NCBI RefSeq assembly: GCF_051401765.1
Contig: NW_027480423.1
Span: 6,758,001-6,822,000 of the forward strand
DNA from: Calliopsis andreniformis
Lineage: Eukaryota > Arthropoda > Insecta > Hymenoptera > Andrenidae
DNA length: 64,000 nucleotides
Direction of reading: 5' to 3'
The notes under the pieces are model-generated. The model saw only the letters and a list, made by a program, of their open reading frames with translations. It was not told where the DNA came from and did not search any database. Positions 1 to 11,399 of the stretch are shown here, piece after piece. The position numbers and the translations under genes are program-made. The number at the start of each line of letters is the position of its first letter. Position 1 is the stretch's first letter.

Positions 1-101
1 GTGCCTTACAAGTCAAAGTCAGAAGCATAAAATACAATATAAATACAACAGTTTTTCCATCGTATAAAACGAATAATTGCAACCAGTATGAAAGTTATGG
101 A
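1..101 (+). repeat. Satellite flank left of the first 15-mer HOR junction
   Basis: This is ordinary satellite sequence. At a lag of 2490 it differs from 2491-2591 at several diagnostic sites (for example aaagttatggac here, aaagtcatggtc there), so the 15-mer duplication starts just after it, at 102. Its closest resemblance is the gtgccttacaagtcaaag monomer type also seen at 29046, 35518, 41990 and 51448. Confidence 0.8.
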
Positions 102-160
102 CATTTCTACTTTCCGGGCAACCTAGGCTTCACCCTAGGGCGTTACTCCAACAGATTGAA

Positions 161-326
161 TAGTTAGGGCCTTATAAGTCAACGCCCGAAGCATAAAATG
201 CAATAAAAATACAACAGTTTTTCCATCGTATAAAACGAGTAATTGCAACCAGTGTGAAAGTTATGGTCATTTCTACGTTCCGGGCAACATAGGCTTCACT
301 CTAGGGCGTTGCTCCAGCAGATCGAA
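161..326 (+). repeat. Exemplar 166-bp satellite monomer
   Basis: One full unit, running from one tagttag landmark to the base before the next at 327. In order it has a tagttagg start, a GAAGCATAAAAT block, an A/T-rich middle, a T5 tract followed by ccatcgtataaaacga, then ttgcaacc, the well-conserved catttctac, a ccgggcaac motif, the CTAGG dyad region and an AGATCGAA end. This copy is of the subtype with cgcccgaag linked to tgcaataaaaatac. Other linked haplotypes have cgtcagaag with tacagtataaat, cgcgcgaaac with cacaaaataaatag, or gcataaggtacaat. Another diagnostic site is taaaacgaataatt versus taacaggaataatt, taaaatgaataatt and taatatgaataaat. The hand consensus of the family is 68/166 GC. 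Confidence 0.93.
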
Positions 327-2109
327 TAGTTAGGTCCTTAGATGTCAACGCCAGAAGCATAAAATACGATATAAATACAACAGTTTTTCCATCGTATAAC
401 AGGAATAATTGTAACCAGTTTGAAAGTGATTGTCATTTCTACGTTGCGGGCAACCTAGGTTTCACTCTAGGGCGTTGCTCCACCAGATCGAATAGTTAGT
501 GCGTTAGAAGTCAACGTCAGAAGCATAAAATACAGTATAAATACAACAGTTTTTCCATCGTATAAAACGAATAATTGCAACCAATATGAAAGTTATCGTC
601 ATTTCTACTTTCCGGGCAACCTAGGATTCACCCTAGGGCGTTGCTCCAACAGATCGAAAGGTTAGGGCCTAAGAAGTCAACACCAGGAGCATAAAATACA
701 ATATAAATGCAACAGCTTTTCCATCGTATAAAACGGATAATTGCAACCAATATGAAAGTTATCGTCATTTCTACTTTCCGGGCAACCTAGGATTCACCCT
801 AGGGCGTTGCTCCAACAGATTGAATAGTTAGTGCCTTAGAAGTCAACGCCCGAAGCATAAAATGCAATAAAAATGCAACAGTTTTTCCATCATATAACAG
901 GAGTAATTGCAACCAGTTTGAAAGTGATGGTCATTTCTACGTTCCGGGCACCCTAGGCTTCACTCTAGGGCGTTGCTCTACCATATCGAATACTTAGTGC
1001 CTTAGAAGTCAACGTCAGAAGCATAAAATACAGTATAAATACAACAGTTCTTATATCGTATAAAACGAATAATTGAAACCAGTATGAAAGTCATGGTCAT
1101 TTCTACGTTCCGGGAAACCAAGGCTTCACTCTAGGGCGTTGCTCCAACAGATCGAATAGTTAGGGCCTCAGAAGTCAACGCCAGAAGCATAAAATACAAT
1201 ATAAATACAACAGCTTTTCCATCGTATAAAACGAATAATTGCAACCACTATGAAAGTTATGGTCATTTCTACTATCCGGGCAACCTAGGCTTCACACTAG
1301 GGCGTTGCTCCACCAGACCGAATAGTTAGGGCCTTAGAAGTCAACGCCAGAAGCGTAAGGTACAATATAAATACAACAGCTTTTACATCGTATAACAGGA
1401 ACAATAGCAACCAGTGTGAAAGATATGGTCATTTCTACGTTCCGGGCAACCTAGGCGTCACTCTAAGGCGTTGCTCCACCAGATCTAATAGTTAGGGCCC
1501 AAGAAAACAACGCCAGAAGCATAAAATACAATATAAATGCAACAGCTTTTCCATCGTATAAAATGAATAATTGCAAAGAGTGTGAAAGTAATGGTCATTT
1601 CTACGTCCCGGGCAACCTAGGTTTCACTCTAGCGCGTTGCTCCAACAGATCCAATAGTTAGTGCGTTAGAATTCAACGTCAGAAGCATAAAATACAGTAT
1701 AAATACAACAGCTTTTCCATCGTATAAAATGAATAATTGCAAAGAGTGTGAAAGTAATGGTCATTTCTACGTCCCGGGCAACCTAGGCTTCACCCTAGGG
1801 CGATGCTCCACCAGATCGAATAGTTAGGGCCTTAGAAGTCAACGCGCGAAACATAAAACACAAAATAAATAGAACAGTTTTTCCATTGTATAAATCGAAT
1901 AATTGCTACCAGTGTGAAAGTTATGGTCATTTCTACGTTCCGGGAAACCTATGCATCACTCTAGGGCGTTGCTCCACCAGATCGAATAGTTGGTGCCTTA
2001 GAAGTCAACGTCAGAAGCTTAAAATACAATATAAATACAACAGTTTTTCCATCGTATAAAACGAATAATTGCAACCAGTATGAAATTTATGGACATTTCT
2101 ACTTTCCGG

Positions 2110-2138
2110 GCAACCTAGGCTTCACCCTAGGGCGTTGC
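2110..2138 (+). other. Dyad-symmetry (hairpin-capable) element, exemplar
   Basis: The inner arms CCTAGG (2114-2119) and CCTAGG (2126-2131) are perfect inverted complements around the six-base loop CTTCAC. The outer arms GCAA (2110-2113) and TTGC (2135-2138) extend the stem, leaving a three-base GCG bulge on the 3' side. The element recurs about once per 166 bases across the window. Many copies have tctagg instead of cctagg in the right arm, which gives a G-T pair, and some carry ccaagg or cataggc in the left arm, so pairing is common but not strictly maintained. Short dyads are a known feature of centromeric satellites in several eukaryotes. A role here is inference. Confidence 0.6.
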
Positions 2139-2591
2139 TCCAACAGATTGAATAGTTAGGGCCTTAGAAGTCAACGCCCGAAGCATAAAATGCAATAAAA
2201 ATACAACAGTTTTTCCATCGTATAACAGGAATAATTGTAACCAGTTTGAAAGTGATGGTCATTTCTACGTTCCGGGCAACCTAGGCTTCACTCTAGGGCG
2301 TTGCTCCACCAGATCGAATAGTTAGGGCCTAAGAAGTCAACACCAGGAGCATAAAATACAATATAAATATAACAGTTTTTCCATCGAATAAAACGAATAA
2401 TAGCCACCAGTGTGAAGGTTATGGTCATTTCTACGTTCCGGGCACCCTAGGCTTCACCCTAGTGCGTAGCTCCACCAGATCGAATAGTTAGTGCCTTAGA
2501 AGTCAACGTCAGAAGCATAAAATACAGTATAAGTACAACAGTTCTTCCAACGTATAAAACGAATAATTGCAACCAGTATGAAAGTCATGGT

Positions 2592-5081
2592 CATTTCTAC
2601 TTTCCGGGCAACCTAGGCTTCACCCTAGGGCGTTACTCCAACAGATTGAATAGTTAGGGCCTTAGAAGTCAACGCCCGAAGCATAAAATGCAATAAAAAT
2701 ACAACAGTTTTTCCATCGTATAAAACGAGTAATTGCAACCAGTGTGAAAGTTATGGTCATTTCTACGTTCCGGGCAACATAGGCTTCACTCTAGGGCGTT
2801 GCTCCAGCAGATCGAATAGTTAGGTCCTTAGATGTCAACGCCAGAAGCATAAAATACGATATAAATACAACAGTTTTTCCATCGTATAACAGGAATAATT
2901 GTAACCAGTTTGAAAGTGATTGTCATTTCTACGTTGCGGGCAACCTAGGTTTCACTCTAGGGCGTTGCTCCACCAGATCGAATAGTTAGTGCGTTAGAAG
3001 TCAACGTCAGAAGCATAAAATACAGTATAAATACAACAGTTTTTCCATCGTATAAAACGAATAATTGCAACCAATATGAATGTTACCGTCATTTCTACTT
3101 TCCGGGCAACCTAGGATTCACCCTAGGGCGTTGCTCCAACAGATCGAAAGGTTAGGGCCTAAGAAGTCAACACCAGGAGCATAAAATACAATATAAATGC
3201 AACAGCTTTTCCATCGTATAAAACGGATAATTGCAACCAATATGAAAGTTATCGTCATTTCTACTTTCCGGGCAACCTAGGATTCACCCTAGGGCGTTGC
3301 TCCAACAGATTGAATAGTTAGTGCCTTAGAAGTCAACGCCCGAAGCATAAAATGCAATAAAAATGCAACAGTTTTTCCATCATATAACAGGAGTAATTGC
3401 AACCAGTTTGAAAGTGATGGTCATTTCTACGTTCCGGGCACCCTAGGCTTCACTCTAGGGCGTTGCTCTACCATATCGAATACTTAGTGCCTTAGAAGTC
3501 AACGTCAGAAGCATAAAATACAGTATAAATACAACAGTTCTTATATCGTATAAAACGAATAATTGAAACCAGTATGAAAGTCATGGTCATTTCTACGTTC
3601 CGGGAAACCAAGGCTTCACTCTAGGGCGTTGCTCCAACAGATCGAATAGTTAGGGCCTCAGAAGTCAACGCCAGAAGCATAAAATACAATATAAATACAA
3701 CAGCTTTTCCATCGTATAAAACGAATAATTGCAACCACTATGAAAGTTATGGTCATTTCTACTATCCGGGCAACCTAGGCTTCACACTAGGGCGTTGCTC
3801 CACCAGACCGAATAGTTAGGGCCTTAGAAGTCAACGCCAGAAGCGTAAGGTACAATATAAATACAACAGCTTTTACATCGTATAACAGGAACAATAGCAA
3901 CCAGTGTGAAAGATATGGTCATTTCTACGTTCCGGGCAACCTAGGCGTCACTCTAAGGCGTTGCTCCACCAGATCTAATAGTTAGGGCCCAAGAAAACAA
4001 CGCCAGAAGCATAAAATACAATATAAATGCAACAGCTTTTCCATCGTATAAAATGAATAATTGCAAAGAGTGTGAAAGTAATGGTCATTTCTACGTCCCG
4101 GGCAACCTAGGTTTCACTCTAGCGCGTTGCTCCAACAGATCCAATAGTTAGTGCGTTAGAATTCAACGTCAGAAGCATAAAATACAGTATAAATACAACA
4201 GCTTTTCCATCGTATAAAATGAATAATTGCAAAGAGTGTGAAAGTAATGGTCATTTCTACGTCCCGGGCAACCTAGGCTTCACCCTAGGGCGATGCTCCA
4301 CCAGATCGAATAGTTAGGGCCTTAGAAGTCAACGCGCGAAACATAAAACACAAAATAAATAGAACAGTTTTTCCATTGTATAAATCGAATAATTGCTACC
4401 AGTGTGAAAGTTATGGTCATTTCTACGTTCCGGGAAACCTATGCATCACTCTAGGGCGTTGCTCCACCAGATCGAATAGTTGGTGCCTTAGAAGTCAACG
4501 TCAGAAGCTTAAAATACAATATAAATACAACAGTTTTTCCATCGTATAAAACGAATAATTGCAACCAGTATGAAATTTATGGACATTTCTACTTTCCGGG
4601 CAACCTAGGCTTCACCCTAGGGCGTTGCTCCAACAGATTGAATAGTTAGGGCCTTAGAAGTCAACGCCCGAAGCATAAAATGCAATAAAAATACAACAGT
4701 TTTTCCATCGTATAACAGGAATAATTGTAACCAGTTTGAAAGTGATGGTCATTTCTACGTTCCGGGCAACCTAGGCTTCACTCTAGGGCGTTGCTCCACC
4801 AGATCGAATAGTTAGGGCCTAAGAAGTCAACACCAGGAGCATAAAATACAATATAAATATAACAGTTTTTCCATCGAATAAAACGAATAATAGCCACCAG
4901 TGTGAAGGTTATGGTCGTTTCTACGTTCCGGGCACCCTAGGCTTCACCCTAGTGCGTAGCTCCACCAGATCGAATAGTTAGTGCCTTAGAAGTCAACGTC
5001 AGAAGCATAAAATACAGTATAAGTACAACAGTTCTTCCAACGTATAAAACGAATAATTGCAACCAGTATGAAAGTCATGGT
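2592..5081 (+). repeat. 15-mer higher-order repeat, copy 2 (2490 bp)
   Basis: This is the tandem second copy of the unit at 102-2591, and the match continues to 5090. The left junction lies in the nine bases catttctac at 2592-2600. The sequence just left of it matches 4981-5090, and the sequence just right matches 102 onward, as expected for an unequal crossover product. Private changes lie at 3081, 3086 and 4917. Confidence 0.92.
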
Positions 5082-7443
5082 CATTTCTACGTTCCGGGAA
5101 ACCAAGGCTTCACTCTAAGTCGTTGCTCCAAGAGATCGAATAGTTAGGGCCTCAGAAGTCAACGCCAGAAGCATAAAATACAATATAAATACAACAGTTT
5201 TTCCATCGTATAAAACGAATAATTGCAACCACTATGAAAGTTATGGTCATTTCTACTATCCGGGCAACCTAGGCTTCACCCTAGGGCGATGCTGCACCAG
5301 ATCGAATAGTTAGGGCCTTAGAAGTCAACGCGCGGAACATAAAACACAAAATAAATAGAACCGTTTGTGCATTGTATAAATCGAATAATTGCTACCAGTG
5401 TGAAAGTTATGGTCATTTCTACGTTCCGGGAAACCTAGGCTTCACCCTAGTGCGTTGTTCCACCAGATCGAATAGTTAAGGCCTAAGAAGTGAACGCCAG
5501 AAGCATAAAACACAATATAAATACAACAGTTTATCCATCGTATAAAACGAATAATTGCAAAAAGTATGAAAGTTATGGACATTTCTACTTTCGGGGCAAC
5601 CTAGGCTTCACCCTAGGCCGTTGCTCCAACAAATTGAATAGTTAGGGCCTTAGAAGTCAACGCCCGAAGCATAAAATGCAATAAAAATACAACAGTTTTT
5701 CCATCGTATAATAGGAATAATTGTAACCAGTTTGAAAGTGATGGTCATTTCTACGTTCCGGGCAACCTAGGCTTCACTCTAGGGCGTTGCTCCACCAGAT
5801 CGAATAGTTAGGGCCTAAGAAGTCAACACCAGAAGCATAAAATACAATATAAATACAACAGTTTTTCCATCGTATAAAACGAATAATTGCAACCAGTATG
5901 AAAGTCATGGTCATTTCTACGTTCCGGGAAACCAAGGCTTCACTCTAGGGCGTTGCTCCAACAGATCGAATAGTTAAGGCCCAAGAAGTGAACGCCAGAA
6001 GCATAAAATGCAATATAAATACAACAGTTTTTCCATCGTATAAAACGAATAATTGCAACCACTATGAAAGTTATGGTCATTTCTACTATCCGGGCAACCT
6101 AGGCTTCACCCTAGGGCGTTGCTCCACCAGATCGAATAGTTAGGTCCTTAGAAGTCAACGCCAGAAGCATAAGGTACAATATAAATACAACAGCTTTTCC
6201 ATCGTATAACAGGAACAATAGCAACCAGTGTGAAAGATATGGTCATTTCTACGTTCCGGGCAACCGAGGCGTCACTCTAAGGCGTTGCTCCACCAGATCG
6301 AATAGTTAGGGCCTAAGAAGTCAACGCCACAAGCATAAAATACAATATAAATGCAACAGCTTTTCTTTCGTATAAAATGAATAATTGCAAAGAGTGTGAA
6401 AGTAATGGTCATTTCTACGTTCCGGGCAACCTAGGTTTCACCCTAGGACGTTGCTCCACCAGATCGAATAGCTAGTGCGTTAGAAGTCAACGTCAGATGC
6501 ATAAAATACAGTATAAATACAATAGTTTTTCCATCGTATAAAACGAATAATTGCAACCAGTATGAAAGTTATGGACATTTCTACTTTCCGGGCAACCTAG
6601 GCTTCACCCTAGGGCGATGCTGCACCAGATCGAATAGTTAGGGCCTTAGAAGACAACGCGCGAAACATAAAACACAAAATAAATAGAACCGTTTGTCCAT
6701 TGTATAAATCGAATAATTGCTACCAGTGTGAAAGTTATGGTCATTTCTACGTTCCGGGCAACCTAGGCCTCACCCTAGTGCGTTGTTCCACCAGATAGCA
6801 TAGTTAAGGCCTCAGAAGTGAACGCCAGAAGCATAAAATACAATATAAATACAACAGTTTTTCCATCGTATAAAACGAGTAATTGCAGCCAGTGTGAAAG
6901 TTATGGTCATTTCTACGTTCCGGGCAACATAGGCTTCACTCTAGGGCGTTGCTCCAACAGATCGAATAGTTTGGGCCTCAGAAGTCAACGTCAGAAGCAT
7001 TAAATACAATATAAATGCAACAGTTTTTCCATCGTATAAAACGAATAATTGCAACCACTATGAAAGTTATGGTCATTTCTACTATCCGGGCAACCTAGGC
7101 TTCACCCTAGGGCGTTGCTCCACCAGATCGAATAGTTAGGGCCTAAGAAGTCAGCGCCAGAAGCATAAAATACAATATAAATATAACAGTTTTTCCATCG
7201 AATAAAACGAATAATAGCCACCAGTGTGAAGGTTATGGTCATTTCTATGTTCTGGGCAACCTAAGCTTCACTCTAGGGCGTTGCACCACCAGATCGAACA
7301 GTTAGTGCCTTAGAAGTCAACGCCAGAAGCATAAAATACAATATAAATACAACAGCTTTTCCATCGTATAAAGCGAATAATTGCAACCAGTACGAAAGTC
7401 ATGGTCATTTCTACGTTCGGGAAACCAAGGCTTCACTCTAGGG
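5082..7443 (+). repeat. Irregular satellite mosaic
   Basis: About fourteen monomers show no tandem HOR of their own, but pieces recur elsewhere. 4935-5329 matches 9084-9478 (lag 4149). The part around 5310-5830 matches 10620-11110. 5821-6310 resembles 9471-9960. 6010-6971 matches 18623-19584 (lag 12613, 76 monomers minus three deleted bases). A one-base deletion (gttcggg for gttccggg) sits at about 7418. No non-satellite sequence is present. Confidence 0.85.
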
Positions 7444-9165
7444 CGTTGCTCCAACAGATCGAATAGTTTGGGCCTCAGAAGTCAACGCCAGAAGCATTAA
7501 ATACAATATAAATACAACAGTTTTTCCATCGTATAACAGGAACAATAGCAACCAGTGTGAAAGATATGGTCATTTCTACGTTCCGGGCAACCTAAGCGTC
7601 ACTCTAAGGCGTTGCTCCACCAGATCGAATAGTTAGGGCCTAAGAAGTCAACGCCAGAAGCATAAAATACAATATAAATGCAACAGCTTTTCAATCGTAT
7701 AAAATGAATAATTGCAAAGAGTGTGAAAGTAATGGTCATTTCTACGTTCCGGGCAACCTAGGTTTCACTCTAGGGCTCTGCTCCACCAGATCGAATAGTT
7801 AGTGCGTTAGAAGTCAACGTCAGAAGCATAAAATACAGTATAAATACAACAGTTTTTCCATCGTATAAAACGAATAATTGCAACCAGTATGAAAGTTATG
7901 GACATTTCTACTTTCCGGGCAACCTAGGCTTCATCCTAGGGCGATGCTGCACCAGATCGAATAGTTAGCGCCTTAGGAGACAACGCGCGAAACATAAAAC
8001 ACAAAATAAATAAAACAGTTTTTCCATTGTATAAATCGAATAATTGCTACCAGTGTGAAAGTTATGGTCATTTCTACGTTCCGGGCAACCTAGGCGTCAC
8101 CCTAGTGCGTTGTTCCACCAGATCGCATAGTTAAGGCCTATGAAGTGAACGCCAGAAGCATAAAATACAATATCAATACAACAGTTTTTCCATCGTATAA
8201 AACGAGTAATTGCAACCAGTGTGAAAGTTATGGTCATTTCTACGTTCCGGGCAACCTAGCCTTCACCCTAGGGCGTTGCTCCAACAGATTGAATAGTTAG
8301 GGCCTTAGAAGTCAACTCCCGAAGAATAAAATGCAATAAAAATACAAAAGTTTTTCCATCGTATAAAACGAATAATTGCAACCACTATGAAAGTTATGGA
8401 CATTTCTACTTTCCGGGCAACCTAGGCTTCACCCTAGGGCGTTGCTCCAACAGATTGAATAGTTAGGGCCTTAGAAGTCAACGCCCGAAGCATAAAATGC
8501 AATAAAAATACAACAGTATTTCCATCGTATAACAGGAATAATTGTAACCAGTTTGAAAGTGATTGTCATTTCTACGTTGCGGGCAACCTAGGCTTCACTC
8601 TAGGGCGTTGCTCCACCAGATCGAATAGTTAGGGCCTAAGAAGTCAACACCAGGAGCATAAAATACAATATAAATACAACAGGTTTTCCACCCTATAATA
8701 TGAATAAATGCAACCAGTGTGAAAGTGATGGTCATTTCTACGTTCCGGGCAACCTAGACTTCACTCTAGGGCGTTGCTCCACCAGATCGAATAGTTAGGG
8801 CCTAAGAAGTCAGCGCCAGAAGCATAAAATACAATATAAATATAACAGTTTTTCCATCGAATAAAACGAATAATAGCCACCAGTGTGAAGGTTATGGTCA
8901 TTTCTACGTTCCGGGCACCCTAGGCTTCACTCTAGGGCGTTGCTGCACCATATCGAATACTTAGTGCCTTAGAAGTCAACGCCAGAAGCATAAAATACAA
9001 CATAAATACAACAGTTTTTCCATCGTATAACAGGAATAATTGCAACCAGTTTGAAAGTTATGGTCATTTCTACTTTCCGGGCAACCTAGGCTTCACCCTA
9101 GTGCGTAGCTCCACAAGATCGAATAGTTAGTGCCTTAGAAGTCAACGTCAGAAGCATAAAATTCA
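7444..9165 (+). repeat. Ten-monomer block, copy 1 (repeated 5478 bp downstream)
   Basis: This block of about 1.72 kb recurs at 12922-14643 with a lag of 5478 (33 x 166). The shared run starts in cgttgctccaacagatcg with a tttggg variant and ends in gaagcataaaat, where this copy continues with cagtataagt and the other with caatataaat. Confidence 0.88.
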
Positions 9166-9407
9166 GTATAAGTACAACAGTTCTTCCATCGTATAAAACG
9201 AATAATTGCAACCAGTATGAAAGTCATGGTCATTTCTACGTTCCGGGAAACCAAGGCTTCACTCTAAGTCGTTGCTCCAAGAGATCGAATAGTTAGGGCC
9301 TCAGAAGTCAACGCCAGAAGCATAAAATACAATATAAATACAACTGTTTTTCCATCGTATAAAACGAATAATTGCAACCACTATGAAAGTTATGGTCATT
9401 TCTACTA
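9166..9407 (+). repeat. Linking satellite segment
   Basis: Here the sequence matches the earlier stretch 5017-5258 (lag 4149), including the diagnostic ccaaggcttcactctaagtc variant. It joins the ten-monomer block to the 12-mer HOR. Confidence 0.8.
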
Positions 9408-11399
9408 TCCGGGCAACCTAGGCTTCACCCTAGGGCGATGCTGCACCAGATCGAATAGTTAGGGCCTTAGAAGTCAACACCAGAAGCATAAAATACAATA
9501 TAAATACAACAGTTTTTCCATCGTATAAAACGAATAATTGCAACCAGTATGAAAGTCATGGTCATTTCTACGTTCCGGGAAACCAAGGCTTCACTCTAGG
9601 GCGTTGCTCCAACAGATCGAATAGTTAAGGCCCAAGAAGTGAACGCCAGAAGCATAAAATGCAATATAAATACAACAGTTTTTCCATCGTATAAAACGAA
9701 TAATTGCAACCACTATGAAAGTTATGGTCATTTCTACTATCCGGTCAACCTAGGCTTCACCCTAGGGCGTTGCTCCACCAGATCGAATAGTTAGGTCCTT
9801 AGAAGTCAACGCCAGAAGCATAAGGTACAATATAAATACAACAGCTTTTCCATCGTATAACAGGATCAATAGCAACCAGTGTGAAAGATATGGTCATTTC
9901 TACGTTCCGGGCAACCGAGGCGTCACTCTAAGGCGTTGCTCCACCAGATCGAATAGTTAGGGCCTAAGAAGTCAACACCAGGAGCATAAAATACAATATA
10001 AATACAACAGGTTTTCCACCCTATAATATGAATAAATGCAACCAGTGTGAAAGTGATGGTCATTTCTACGTTCCGGGCAACCTAGACTTCACTCTAGGGC
10101 GTTGTTCCACCAGATCGAATAGTTAGGGCCTAAGAAGTCAGCGCCAGAAGCATAAAATACAATATAAATATAACAGTTTTTCCATCGAATAAAACGAATA
10201 ATAGCCACCAGTGTGAAGGTTATGGTCATTTCTACGTTCCGGGCACCCTAGGCTTCACTCTAGGGCGTTGCTGCACCATATCGAATACTTAGTGCCTTAG
10301 AAGTCAACGCCAGAAGCATAAAATACAACATAAATACAACAGTTTTTCCATCGTATAACAGGAATAATTGCAACCAGTTTGAAAGTTATGGTCATTTCTA
10401 CTTTCCGGGCAACCTAGGCTTCACCCTAGTGCGTAGCTCCACAAGATGGAATAGTTAGTGCCTTAGAAGTCAACGTCAGAAGCATAAAATACAGTATAAG
10501 TACAACAGTTCTTCCATCGTATAAAACGAATAATTGCAACCAGTATGAAAGTCATGGTCATTTCTACGTTCCGGGAAACCAAGGCTTCACTCTAAGTCGT
10601 TGCTCCAAGAGATCGAATAGTTAGGGCCTCAGAAGTCAACGCGCGGAACATAAAACACAAAATAAATAGAACCGTTTGTGCATTGTATAAATCGAATAAT
10701 TGCTACCAGTGTGAAAGTTATGGTCATTTCTACGGTCCGGGAAACCTAGGCTTCACCCTAGTGCGTTGTTCCACCAGATCGAATAGTTAAGGCCTAAGAA
10801 GTGAACGCCAGAAGCTTAAAACACAATATAAATACAACAGTTTATCCATCGTATAAAACGAATAATTGCAAAAAGTATGAAAGTTATGGACATTTCTACT
10901 TCCGGGGCAACCTAGGCTTCACCCTAGGCCCTTGCTCCAACAGATTGAATAGTTAGGGCCTTAGAAGTCAACGCCCGAAGCATAAAATGCAATAAAAATA
11001 CAACAGTTTTTCCATCGTATAATAGGAATAATTGTAACCAGTTTGAAAATGATGGTCATTTCTACGTTCCGGGCAACCTAGGCTTCACTCTAGGGCGTTG
11101 CTCCACCAGATCGAATAGTTAGGGCCTAAGAAGTCAACACCAGAAGCATAAAATGCAATATAAATACAACAGTTTTTCCATCGTATAACAGGAATAATTG
11201 CAACCAGTTTGAAAGTTATGGTCATTTCAACTTTCCGGGCAACCTAGGCTTCACCCTAGTGCGTAGCTCCACAAGATCGAATAGTTAGTGCCTTAGAAGT
11301 CAACGTCAGAAGCATAAAATACAGTATAAGTACAACAGTTCTTCCATCGTATAAAACGAATAATTGCAACCAATATGAAAGTTATCGTCATTTCTACTT
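9408..11399 (+). repeat. 12-mer higher-order repeat, copy 1 (1992 bp)
   Basis: Twelve monomers (12 x 166) repeat at 11400 onward. The match at lag 1992 starts at 9408, just after the last mismatch (9407/11399, ctatcc versus ctttcc). It contains a tcctataatatgaataaatgc-like monomer and an atcgaataaaacgaataatagcc monomer in fixed order. A nine-monomer part also recurs at about 17125-18655 (lag 7468). Confidence 0.9.

Larger units (their letters stand above)
102..2591 (+). repeat. 15-mer higher-order repeat, copy 1 (2490 bp)
   Basis: Fifteen monomers (15 x 166 = 2490) match 2592-5081 base for base except for four differences found by eye: 175/2665, 591/3081, 596/3086 and 2427/4917. The fifteen monomers are themselves distinct subtypes in fixed order, which is the definition of a HOR. 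Part of it (about 650-1945) is also recognisable, less perfectly, at about 27540-28830. Confidence 0.92.

Noticed and set aside
101..121. CENP-B box resemblance in the catttctac-ccggg segment
   Set aside because: Aligned on CGGG, only six of the nine core positions of the mammalian CENP-B box agree (TTTC for TTCG, T for the central A). This is too weak to call a box.
161..170. TTAGGG telomere-like motif at the monomer start
   Set aside because: It occurs once per 166 bases and never in tandem, and many monomers have ttagtgcc, ttaggtcc or ttaaggcc instead. It is not a telomeric repeat.
321..331. Pol III B-box-like gatcgaat, suggesting a tRNA-derived (SINE-like) origin
   Set aside because: The final C of GWTCRANNC is absent, the flanking bases cannot form a T stem, and no A box lies upstream at the expected distance.
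6818..7003. Other short open frames of 61-73 codons (for example 12793-12978, 19431-19652, 26031-26222, 27063-27257, 28889-29086, 59918-60118, 60913-61113)
   Set aside because: All are the same reading of the monomer starting at the gtgaacgcc or tgaacacc variant. They are by-products of the repeat and not genes.
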